Below are positions 12,345-24,600 of a stretch of 64,000 bases of DNA, in pieces (within the stretch, counting starts at the first letter, position 1; every line of letters starts with the position of its first letter). Under the pieces are notes generated by a model. The model was not told the DNA's origin. It was given only the letters and a program-made list of their open reading frames with translations, and searched no databases. Position numbers and translations under genes: made by a program. Origin of the DNA: Opisthocomus hoazin (taxonomy: Eukaryota; Chordata; Aves; Opisthocomiformes; Opisthocomidae); NCBI RefSeq assembly GCF_030867145.1, contig NC_134454.1:47444320-47508319 (forward strand), written 5' to 3'.

Positions 12345-15300
12345 CTGTCAGCACGCTTGGTAGACGCTTTCCTAATGTGCTAACACTTCCTCAAACAAAA
12401 CCAACAAAATCTGTGTACATTTAGACTCAGGTGTAAATACTTAAGCTCTCTATTATAAAGAGAGCTTGCTAGTATGTATGATGCATGTGTATAAATTGTG
12501 ATGGCAATCACTTAGCTGCTGACTACCAGAAATGAAAAGATGGCAGGAGCTTTTAAATATATTAATCTGTGTTGTCCATTCAGACTGGGCTCAAGTCACC
12601 ACTTGAGACTGAAAATTAACGACTAAAGCTTTTTTCTTACAGTATCGATACTCTTCTGTGTTAATTGGCTATCCTTTCTTATTTTCTATGAAGTTTTTTA
12701 TGAAGCCTCAGTATTGAGTACACAGTGTAACTACTGTCCACCAAAGAGTGCTTTATTTTCAAAGGTTGTGTGGTCTGTTTATTTTGAAAAAGCTAACTAT
12801 AACAATTAACTTGGTTTTAATAGTAATAGATTTTTAGTTGTTCACAACCAATGGCTCTTTTAACTAGTTGTAATTGCTTTAAATCAGGTATGATTTTAAG
12901 GGGGAGGAAAAACAGCTTACAATTTAAAGCAGTGCTGTCATTTTGAAATGTCATTACTGTTTCCTTTTCCTGTCTGCAAGTCTTTTAGGTGGAACTTCAG
13001 ATTACCATATCTAAAAGGCAAGAATTTTTCCTGGGCTTTATTGGTACATTTTATATCATGTGGATGTCACTGGGTTTTAGCTTTGAGACACTTAATGAGT
13101 GCAGCACAAAAAGAAAGGGAAAATGAGCTTGCTGTACTACTGAGATTGGTAGTGGAACTCTGGGGCAAGTATAGTTTTTAACATCTAATTAACACTTTAA
13201 AAACTACAGCTTACCTCTGTTAAAAAGCAGTGTAATTTTTAAGGGAATGTTTTAGACTGAAATTGTCATCTGCTACAAGACTGTCTTCAAATGCCGGCAG
13301 CGTTTTTTGCCTACCACTTTTCACATTATGGAATCTCAAAGCTGGCTTTGCAGTGATGCACCCTTGTCTCCCAGCTAAGTTTATAGCCGCATATCCCTCA
13401 TATAAGGACTGTTACCACATAGCCTTAAACGATAGTTACCTGTTGATTTAATGACTCTTACAGTAGAAAGCAGAAGAAATGGAGAGATCTGAAATGTTAG
13501 CAATGGAATGACTGAAGTTTTTAGAGATTACCTCTGCCAGGGGGGAAGGCTGAGGGAGCTGGGCTTGTTCAGCCTGAAGAAGAGAAGGCTGAGAGGGGAC
13601 CTTATAAATGTTTATAAATACCTGAAGGGTGGGTGTCAGGAGGATGGGGCCAGTCTCTTTTCAGTGGTGTCCAGCGACAGGACAAGGGGCAGTGGGCACA
13701 AACTGAGGCACAGGAAGTTCCGTCTGAACATGAGGAAGAACTTCTTCCTTCTGAGGGTGATGGAGCACTGGAACAGGCTGCCCAGGGAGGTTGTGGAGTC
13801 TCTTCCTCTGGAGATATTCAATACCTGCCTGGACAAGGTCCTGTGCAGCCTGCTGTAGGTGACCCTGCTTCGGCAGGAGGGTTGGACTAGATGACCCACA
13901 GAGGTCGCTTCCAACCCCTACCATTCTGTGATTATAAATGGACAGGTTCAGTGACTGAACTGCTTTCTGTTAGGCTGGTGATTTTTGAAAGCCAGTATGA
14001 ATAACCACACATGGGCTTGAAAACATTTTGTGGCAAGAGCACCGTGAGTTGGAGGGGAAGCAGGATGTGAAGTAATTAAGCTTAGAGGTAGCATCCATGA
14101 GTTTGGATAGTCAAAATCTGCAAATATGAATACAAAGCAAACAGAAGCCACTTGTGTGGTGCACAGTAAAGGACCACTGAGGCTCAGACCCCAAATATTT
14201 TGTGTTTTCCTCTTAACCTTCACCCTTACCACCCTTACCAGAGAATTTCTGTTAGGTGAAAAGCACCTAAAAGCAAGGGACAGAATTCACCCTGATGTGG
14301 TGCTTAAAATTTCATGTCCTTTTTTTAAGTAAGCTCCTTGTCCAAAAGCTGAAGTACAGGTAACCACAATAGTAGGTATATTCTGCAAATATGTATGTGT
14401 TTATTTTTGAAGAAAATTCTTGTTCTGGAAGGCAGAAGGGATTAAACTAGTGAAGTGAGAGGGTGAGAGTCAAAACAAGGAAGATGTAGTAATATTTATT
14501 GGGTTTGGCTTTGCCCTTCTCTCAGCTGAGCTTCCTCTTTTAGCATCTTTGTTTTTAACCTAAAAATAATCAGTCTGTTTGACAGCCCTTCCAAATCCCA
14601 AATTGGAATTTGCCTTTTTTAAGTAACCAGTACAGCCATTAGCACTTTCAGGTTCATCAGAAGTAAATCTGCATAAAACAAGTGCACAAACACACACAAT
14701 AGCAACTTTAGCTAAACCAAAACTGCATGTTTGGCATGAATGTGTTTCAGCATTCCCCTTCCACCACCCAGTATCTTAGTGAGAATCACATAAATGTCAA
14801 AGGGATTTTACATCTGAACTCTCCAAACAGCCTTATATGGAAAATTTAACTCATTACCTCATTGTGTCCCATCTGACTGTATTGCTTAGTTTGTTCTTCT
14901 GAATTTTTAGTACTTTGTCTAGCATTTTTATTATACCATACCAAAGCTGTCTTAAGTACAAGAATGAAGAGTGGGCATGGGTAGAGGGAGTCCTTGGTTT
15001 CTAAATCTTCTTTGAAGTATTATGTGCCAAAATAGAATGTATAGCGGCAGCTGCATCATCATTGTACCACGGAGCAGCTAAAGGAAGTTATTTCTGCTGT
15101 CATCAATTAGGAGTTTTTTCTTAGAAATTCTTTACCCTCTTCCAAATACATAATAGATGGAGTCTCCCTCGATCTCTTATTCAAAAGTATGCAACGTACT
15201 CAAAACCTGGAATGTCTTGGGTCAAATCAGAGCTTCCATTACAGCATCAGTAACTTCACTCAGATATTAACCCAGACGTTGTCTTTTTGCCCTAGTATGA

Positions 15301-18050
15301 CAACAGAGGAAGTGCTGCTGATTTAAAACAAAAAAAGTAAGATTTGTAGGGACTCCTGCATTAAAATGGAAAAAAAAGAAGAAAAACATGATGTTCACCA
15401 GGTTGTTGTACTGCAGTTTTTATATTAATGGTTTGCAGACTGTTTGTCTTGCATAAACTCATGTACAGACTATCAAGATCTAAAATTTCTTGACTAATCA
15501 GTACTGTTCATCCTGTTTATTTTTTAATTGTATATTTCTAATCATATTTTTTTAACTTGGATTGACAGAATGGGAGTTTATTTTGCTGAAGGTATTTTTA
15601 AGATAAAGCTTCATATTATCTTGTAATATTAAGTAGTTCAATATGCATTTGTGTCTCTTGAAAATACTGCATAATGTATTTGATTTTATACAAAATATTG
15701 GATAGTGAGAATTGTAAACATGAACTGTGTAAAATTAAAAATAATCAAAGTTTGTTTTGTCACTTTACTTTCAGCATTCTAAAAAAATGCAGCACAAAAC
15801 CATCATATCTGTACCACACTGACTCATACATGCTCTGAAAAATAATACAAGAATCTCGGCTGCCTGAAAACCTTTAATTGAAGCACAAATCCTTAAAATA
15901 CGTACTTTTCAAATTTAAAAAATACAGAAATTCTGGCTCTACATTTCAGGTGCTTCACTTTGGAAAACAATAGTATTTGAATTGTTGGGATACTGTTACC
16001 CAGTGAAAAATGTGTGTTAATTTGTTTTCTTCCTCTACGATCATATAGTACTCTACTTTTGGAAATAGGCATCGTATTAGTTGATACTTACCGGAAAGTG
16101 AACGTTTTTCAAAAGTAAAACTAAATTTTCAGGAACACTTCTTTGTGTGTAAGAGTTGGTGGTGGTCTAGTTTGGCCTTTAAAAAAAAAATCCAAACAGC
16201 AAAAAATATTGACCAACTCAAATACCCTTATCTTACTTACATTAGAAAATGCAGAATAGTAGATCCTGTTTGGCAGGCAAGTAAACTTTCACTTGGTGTC
16301 TTTGCAGCATTTTATAGATGGAAAAATCTGCATTCATCTGTTGTAAGGTGACCCTTTCTGAACTGACATGAATGTTTAGACATGGTTGCCTGCTGAAGAG
16401 GGAATGATGGGTTTTGCCTGGGGGAAACATCGGTTTCTGCAGGTGATGTCCAGAGGAAAACACAGTTAAGCCCTGCCATACCACTAGCGATTCCCTGGCA
16501 CTGGACAGGGATGGGCAGAGGACTAAAAAATCCTACCAAGAACAAGCAAACGGTGGCCCAGGTCAAATCCATTGACAAGTTAGTGCACTGCAAGAATAAT
16601 CTGTTTACAGTATCTCTGTGTAAATTAAGAGTTGGCTCTATTTAACCTTGTTGCTGTTACAGTTTCTACCTAGCCTCTATAGTAGACAAAAATATGCTGT
16701 TGCAAAAAAGCAGTGCCGTTTAGAAATAGCAAAGGCTGGTGATAAAAGAGAAATCACTTGCTTTCAGCCAAATTCACTGAGAGCTTGTTGAGGAGGAGAT
16801 GTTTGCTGCTTCTTGCATTTGTGTTCTGGGGTTGGTTTCACGTGGGTGCAACTGACCAGCAAGCCTCTAAAACAGAATAAAGATGAGAGGCGATAGGCAA
16901 GGGTGATGTGCTTGTGAAGGTGAGGGAATGACAGAGGGTGTGACAGGCCACAGCTGCTGCGGAGACGCAACACAAAGGGGAGCGGAGGGTGGCCTTTCTT
17001 TCAGGTAAGCTGCTGCCAACAGCGGAGTGGATCAGCTGGCGGTGTAGAGGTGTCTCCCCATTATGCCCTGACAGGACAGGGAGCAGACACGTTACCCCTG
17101 GCAGCAGCTGGTTTTAAGGCAAGAAAATTCAGAGGGATTGCTGCCCACAGTAGGCAGATAAGCACTATGCAAATACTGAAGCAGACCCACTCTCACCGTT
17201 GCTGGGAGCTTGCTTTTGCCTCCTCCACCAGTGCTTTGATACCATTCTCTGAAGATGGTTTTCCATTCAGTGGAAGGACTCGGCCGCCTCATTACCCCTC
17301 CTTCAACCAGAGTTTCTCTCCAGACCCAGTTGTGTTTGTTCCCAGGTTTGAGTTCTGCCATTACCAGATTCATCTTTCATTTTTCCTCCCAAAATGTCAT
17401 GCTCCTAGGACTGAATCTCTACCCAGTGCTCACAGCAGGTGACATTTGTCCTGGTGTCATGCTTCTAGGTGCTTTTTGTCCTTTTCTTCCCCACCAACGT
17501 CATCTCTGTGTTTAAGTGAACTATTACTTAATGTTGGTTTGCTGGGTTTTTCTCCCCCCTCACTTGCAGGGTTCCTTGCCTTCATCCCACTGATCGGACC
17601 TCTTCCAGCCTGTGGTCTCCCTTCCCTTCAGTGGACACTTCATTGAAAAGGTTACTAGGTTTTATTTTTCCCACGCTAGCTTCCAAGGTCCAGAGCCTTT
17701 GCTAGAGCCAGGAAAACCTCTGAAAACAGCATTCAATCCATTAAATCACAGAAATATAACCAAACCACTAACAAGCACAGGATTCCTGGATTGTAGTATG
17801 TCATCTTATTTTTTCTCTTGCCAGGTGAGAATAAATCTGTACCTTGTTTTTTACCTTTTGGCAAAGCTATCCTGCTAATTCAATTAACATTATGCAAAAC
17901 TCCATATCTTTCATTCAAATAGTAACCATTGTACAAATCTAGACAGAGGAACTACCACTTACAGCAGCTTATTGAGTCCTGTAACTAGCTGTAAAACATT
18001 GTAGCGACAACAGGACACACAGAATGTGGGTATTCAGGCTGGCTACCTAA
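12345..18050. other. Region between convergent CDC14B and HABP4
   Basis: AT-rich non-coding sequence that is either long 3'UTR or intergenic. Apart from the CR1 fragment at 13.54-13.93 kb I recognise nothing. A more GC-balanced stretch near 16.98-17.65 kb holds overlapping ORFs with no recognisable protein. Confidence 0.55.
13540..13933 (+). mobile_element. CR1 LINE, 5'-truncated 3' end
   Basis: The translation [20 protein letters not shown] and [20 protein letters not shown] is the C-terminus of the CR1 ORF2 protein. It is followed by the CR1 3'UTR (GGTTGGACTAGATGACCCAC) and one ATTCTGTG end unit. The frame opens about 500 residues into ORF2, so the copy is heavily 5'-truncated. It is oriented with CDC14B. 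Confidence 0.93.
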
Positions 18051-21000
18051 ACAGGGAGTGCAAAAACTTTATTCATTAACCACTAGTTTGTCTCAAACAT
18101 AACACTGCCATTAAATGTGATGCAGTATCTAAAGCTGATCTGAAGACGCAGCTATCTGCAGGATCTGTGGCATCACATATCCAGAAAGGCATTTGTTAGC
18201 AGACAAATAAAACCCCACTGAAGATTAAATGTATTTCACATTACATTCCAAGAAAGAAGCAAAGTGTAACAGTTGTTACTTTTTCCAAAGACTGAAGGTT
18301 TTCCCCTTCCAAACAGGAACTGTTCAGTACTTGGCCAGCATATGTTACTGAAAGAGAAAAGCTCTAATTCCATACCTGTTACTCAGCGACTGAAATGTAC
18401 TTTTTCTGCAAAGATAATCATGTTTCACATTCAATTGTTGATCCAGTGACAATGAGTCAGTGTTACATTACTTTCAACACTGCATATATATGAGCTAACA
18501 TAAATATTTATGTGACTCTGTGTGTATGCGCACATGTGCCTGTGACAGCTCTGAAAGGAAAAAAAAATAGCTTGAACATTATGTAAGAATAATCTTAATG
18601 ACATACATGTGCTAACTAGGCGTACAGGTTTTGGCTTTGAACCCAAAGGCGGCACATAACCCCCCCGCTCTGTTTTCCCATGAACAAGTGTAACCAGAGC
18701 TGAAAGCTCATCTCCCGTGGGCTCAACTGCCTGATATTCCTACTTGTCAACTGAAGTCTTTTACCAAGGCGTTTTACTTCTGAGTCTTCTTAGTTACTCT
18801 TTACTATTCTTAGGGTAAGCATAGAGATTCCTCTCCTCTTTTCTTTAAAGGCACTTTCATAGTAATATACCCTTACCAATCCTATAGCACACTACTACGT
18901 ATGATTCACATGGACCACAGAGTATCAACACTACCATATATAAATGACAGTTGTGGAGAGAGTTGAATCTTTTCTTTGCAAGCTAAACCAGGAGTGACTG
19001 TTAGCAGCAGACGTGCTTAACAGATACAGCAAATTTGCTACCTTAAATATGACAGATGACTGAGATTTAGTAAGTTCTCTTTTCACAGCTAGGCAAAGGA
19101 ATCGGATCCCTGTCACCACTTACAATTAATAATTTCTTCTCTATACTTAGACACTATCAACTAGAGAAAGTCTTAAGCCATATCCAAGTCTCAGACTGAA
19201 AAAGAAAATTGTCACACCTAGCTGCTCTAAGACACTTTTGGTTTAATGAACAGTAACCAACTACACTAAACCTCATTCTCACAAAGTTTTGGGTTGGGTG
19301 GGTTGTGGTTTTTTGGGTTTCGGTTGGTTGAGGTTTGTTTGGGTTTTTTGTTTTATTAAACAGTCTTAAAACCAGCACACTTCTTTTTTAAACTGGGACT
19401 TTTTAAACAATCTGCTGACCAAGTGCTGATTATACAGATACACTTCAACAAGTCCTTTAAATCATTCCCCAGAGAACCTGTTTTGTCATTCTGTTTTGAA
19501 AAACAGATCAAAGTTAGAGGAGTAAACCATAACTTTGCAGCAGCAGGAACCAGACTGAAAAATAAAACAATCCTTCCAGCTTTCCCAGAGAACAGTCAGA
19601 ACTGAACCAACTGCATTACACCAGATTCAGCCCAGTTGTATAACAAGGTTTCAAATTTTTGGCAGAAAAAGGAAGAGTTGCTTTTAAGTATTCCACTGCT
19701 TTCCTTAGCAAAAAAAAAGAGGTGTTCATAAAAGAAGAGGCTACACCTTCAAAACACAATGGAAAATAGAGGTGAGCTTTGCAAAGAAGCTCTCCACACA
19801 TAAATACACTCACCCCTGCAAGCAAAACATACATGAAATTTCAGACACATTCTTCCCTGTCCTATGGGATAACAGGAAGGGAAGAACAATCAAAAAAAAG
19901 AGCCAAGACCCCCATAGACAAAATCACTTATGTTCCACACTCATGAAATTGCCATTTTTGGGAGAAACACCCCAACATCTGTTAAAAGAGAAGCAGCAGT
20001 GCTTTCAAGTAGTAGCTTGCTCCTACAAGGTGGAAGAAACATTTACATTATTTCACCCAGTTCCATTACTCAAGAAGCAGCAGCACAGGCTCCTATAACA
20101 CCAGCAGTTTGTTTGCTTTTTCACATTCTTTCTACTACATGCTGTCAGAGTATCTCTATGCCACTAAAATGAGCTGCTTGTAGAAACTGAAATCTCATGT
20201 TACAGCAAATTGTCCTAAGCAATTTAACAATGTAAGAAAAGTCCCTCGGGCAGCACTACTTTGCAGACGACCTGTTTGTAGCATATAGTAGGGTCAGTGG
20301 TCTTTCTAGGATGATTATATCCTACTTACCACTGAGGTAAGAGTTACTTTAAGTTTCTCAACACTCTCAGAACTTACTCCAAAGCAAACAAGTTCTTTTC
20401 TTCAAGACTCATCCACTATTTGCTCTCAAAGGAGACAGACAGCTTAGAAGCAATACAAAATGAAGTGAGGCAGAGAACAGGAAACAAATAAAGGCTTATA
20501 TTCATCAGCTTTTGCCTTAAGTTGAAAGAAGGAGTTCAAGTTGAGCAGGCATTTGAAGACTCCTTTGAGGCTGACAGCTACTTCCAAAGTGTCCAGTGTG
20601 GTTGTCCTCTCATTTCTTTCCCTCACCACTTCTGACACACCGTTTCCTTGTTTCTCTCGGATCCCTGAGAATGCCTCCAAGTGTCCCCTTTGACTGGGAA
20701 CAAGTCAGGCTAGCTGCCTCAAGTGAGGAAGTACGTTAAATTTGCAAGGAAAGGACATCCCACCTCATCCCCAATGTCACACAAGCTTCCTGGTAAGGCA
20801 TGAAACATCTTAGTTTGTAGTTTGCTCTTACTAAAATTAAAAGCTTCCTTAACAGTTTAGTTCTGTGTTTAGCTCAAAATTCTTACTTTACTTCACCTTT
20901 AAAGTAGTTGCAGATTATATCGTGTTACTGAAATAAGACTTATGGTTAGCTATCAATTAAAGGCATATGTGCTGCCTTAATTTTAAAGATCATTTCTGTC

Positions 21001-21624
21001 TAGAAAGATGTTCACTGTTTTGGGTGACTAAGGTCTGCTGTTTAGGTTTGGGGGTTTTTTTTCCCCCAGACTACATCCAAATAGCAAAAGCTTCAATCTG
21101 CTACTCTGACTTGTGAAAATAATACCTCAAACCCAAACCAAGGTGCACCTTCCTTTATTTGCCAAACCCTGAAGAACTGCAACTTGTGACCGTATGAAAT
21201 ACACACTTCACTCAAAGAAACAGGGAAAGGAGCTTTCAAATGTACAGTGAAATAGAGTCCCAATTGCAGACCCTGTTGCAGTTTACATTCCACCATGGTG
21301 TCACGGAGAGCTTGATAAAATCTCTATATACACATTTTTAAACACTGTACTCTTGAACTTCATTTGAAGCCTTGTAGTGAAGTACTGTTATCCTTCACAT
21401 AGTTTTCACAAATGGAGGCAAACACTGGAACCGGTGACAGGATCCCAGTCCACCAATACCTCCAGAACCAAGCTCCAATCGCAGAGGCCTGCAATCATTC
21501 CACACAAAACACCTAAACAGCTTTTCCAGTGGAAAGAGACTTTCTTTAGCCACAGCAGCGTAACACTGGTCTCTTCACAGCTACACCAAAGCTACTTTGA
21601 GATACCACCATTCATGATGGCTCT
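18050..21624 (-). other. HABP4: HABP4 3'UTR (extent uncertain) and flank
   Basis: Non-coding sequence downstream of the HABP4 stop on the minus strand. It contains three minus-strand AATAAA hexamers, at about 21154, 19352 and 18068. No ORF or repeat family was recognised. A G/T-rich run near 19290-19350 is low complexity. Confidence 0.45.
18068..18073 (-). terminator. Candidate distal HABP4 poly(A) signal
   Basis: Reads AATAAA on the minus strand. About 50 nt downstream is a GU-rich stretch (tgtgtgtcctgttgtc, plus coordinates 18006-18021), as expected after a real cleavage site. A proximal AATAAA at 21154-21159 is an alternative. Which one is used cannot be decided from sequence alone. Confidence 0.4.
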
Positions 21625-21681
21625 TCAAGCTAAAGCTGGAAAATCCTCAGGATCATCAGGATTTGGAGCAACAAGCTGCAC
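21625..21681 (-). CDS. HABP4: HABP4 exon 8 (last coding)
   Basis: The acceptor is a T/C tract ending ACTTTATAG on the minus strand. The exon encodes [18 protein letters not shown] then TGA (21625-21627). [11 protein letters not shown] is the conserved HABP4 C-terminus; the final Ala replaces the Ser I recall in human. Confidence 0.92.
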   Translation of the reverse strand: MQLVAPNPDDPEDFPALA

Positions 21682-24600
21682 CTATAAAGTAAGAAAGGAA
21701 GCTTTATAAAAATGAATGGATTTCAAAAGCATCTGACAGCTATGTACACGTATTTTACCCTCAAAAGAGTTCATTCTTCTGTTCAAGTTAAATGCTTTGT
21801 ATCCATCAATATCACACAAATGCTAAGCATTTATCTCAGAAGTTATGATTGCTGTAATTTCTTCAGTGTGAACACATTTATAATGCTGATCTACTGCCTG
21901 GCGAGGGCCAGAAGATCACAAGTTCTGCAGCACTGAAGTGAAGGAAAAAAAGTAAAGCAATCTCACCCAAAATGGTGCCTGTTTTTACAAGCCACATTAT
22001 TAGCTTTTTACATTCTGAGGCTACTGCACATATATGATTGTAGTTTTAAATTCTATGCTCTGTTACTACAAAAAAGCCTTTTTCATTCAGGTGAAAAATG
22101 CATCAAATCACTTCCATAACATTCTGTAAGTTCCCAGCCTTAAAGTATTTTAATCATACTAGACAGAAGTAAACTGAGATCTCCAGTTAGTACAAAGAAT
22201 AAAGATGTCATTTTTCAGTGCGCAAAAGCCCCTTTTTTTTTTTTAAGGAGAAAAAGTTCAGTGGAAGTTTTTTTTAATGGTTATATTGAACACTTCTATC
22301 ATTCTGTAGGATGCTGTAGGATTCTGTCTTCATCTGCAGGATCCCAGATTTACTGATCTCACACTTGGTAATCAAAGTGTACTATTACTGTACTATATGG
22401 AAGTTTTTTGTAAAGGCTATTAGCCTTTAGTCATTTTAATTACTTCTCAATTTATATCAAAACTCACTGCAGAAACAAATCTCCGTTGCATCCTTTCCTC
22501 TAGTTACCATTACAGCGACTAGTAATCAGACCTTTTGAAGTTTATGTGTTAAGAGTTGTGATCCTGAACTAGTGCTTAGTTTTAAGTAACATGATATAGG
22601 TCAGGAACTCAAAATAACCAGGCCAACATACTATGAGGCAGGAATTAGAAACCAGTCTGTCACTATAGAAGTCAATACTTCCACACAAAAGGGTGCAGGA
22701 CACACGCACACATCCCCCCCCAACAACGAATTAAAAATCTCCATGCAAACAACCACCATAAAAACATTAGCACTACTTCTGGGCGAGGTAGTGTCTCCTC
22801 AACTCGTCTGCCACGACCACGACCGCCTCGTGCTCCTCTTGATCCAGGACGAGGAAGACTCCCAAAATTAATATCCAGCTGAGATGTTATGTCATTCGCT
22901 GGTCTTCGCAAGGTATGAGAATCATCTTCAAAGTCATCTTTTTGCAACTAGAAAGAAGATCTGGTTAAAGCCTCTAGCTTCCATGTACAACCTTCTCCCC
23001 TCCCGAGTACATTCACACACACACACCCGTGCACTATGGACTAAGAAGCAGATAAATCAAGATGACATCCGGAATAGAAGACAGGCCTTAACTTGCACAG
23101 GGGTTTAACAGAGGCAATTGTAGCTTCCCAGATGCCTAGGATAGTTCTTCGTTGGCTCAGAGACTCCTGACAACAAAGTCTTCTGTACCAGCTCTGTAAC
23201 ACTGAAAAGGTTTTTCAGAAACATCATCTATGAGGTTTTCTAAGGGACTAGAGAATCAGGTTTAAGCTACTTACTCTTACAATTATCTTCAAGCAATAGT
23301 TAAAAGGCCATAGTAAAGCACATTATCTGGCTACTAACCGATCTATTAGTCTAATTGCCTGCAGCTATGAGATTACGGTTGTTTTAACCCTGTGTATTCC
23401 TAGCAGCTAGTAGATGTAAAACTATTTCCCATCATAATTTTAGTGTGTAGTCATGCTAACATCTATAAACATCGTTGCATACCATAATGAATCATTTATT
23501 TTATTGAATGTCTATACAGGGATTTGAATTGCTCATGTTACGCAGTTCCTGTACCTCCTATTCTATGTTCATTTTGACAAGGTCCCTTGATACTGCCAGC
23601 CACAAAACTTTACAGGCAAAAAGAACAGAAAACTTGCATGCACTTTTCACACACTTGCATACTCTCTTCAGAGCTTGTGAAAGATATTCTCCCCAACCCT
23701 GTCACCATCTCCCCCACAGAAGGAAGAGCAGATAATGGCAGCGGGACCACTAAAAGCCATGCTAAAAAGCACACACGCCATGTCAGTATTGGTGTCTGTC
23801 CCTGGAAGCATTCAATGACCTAAAGTGATTATTGCTTAAAAAGCTGCAAGTTTTGATGTTCATATTATAACTAGACAAAGGATAATACATGTATTCATAC
23901 GTGCATGCAGACCTTAAGGATCAAAATTCCATCGTGCTAGACCACAAGTATAGGCACATACTTCTGTGATCCCCAAAATCTGAAATCTAAGTAAGCAAGA
24001 ATCTGTGAAAGAAGCCTCCCCTCTCTCCCTAATCATACCAACAAACTAGAAGTTCTCCCTGAAATGTCAATCCCAGTAATATGGTAGAATAAAAGTTAGC
24101 GGAAAGGAGGGAGAAAAAGCACATTACTACAGAACAAGCTCTCTAGAGTTACTTCTAAGAAGCAGGACCCTAAAACTGAAAAAAAAAAAAATATATATAT
24201 ATATATATATATGTTCCAAGTGCACAGTGAAAGCTGGGATCCAGCACAGAAGAGAAACAGGACACGTAGCATCCAGACTATCAGATGCCAAAACCTGAGT
24301 TTAATACATACATGCAAGTATATACTGGCAAGTAAGCTAAACAGGATTCAAAGTTAGGATAAGAAGTGTTTAGTAAATGAAGTTTCTCCAGCAGCATTAC
24401 CAAAGATCTATATAGGTGGCAGCAGCAAGGACACACGCTTTATATTTGCTAAGACTGAGCCGTAAGGTAGAACAAACTCGATATATTATGTATTTGCATA
24501 CAAAATAGGTGTGATGATCTGAGAGAAGTAAACGAACAGACAGTTAAGTTTAAAGCAAGTTTTGGGGGACGTACGCAATTACAGTAACAAAGCTTAGATA

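Noticed and set aside
17050-17650. Cluster of plus-strand frames in the CDC14B-HABP4 interval
   Set aside because: Overlapping frames of similar length with no domain and no clear splice framework; composition alone explains them.
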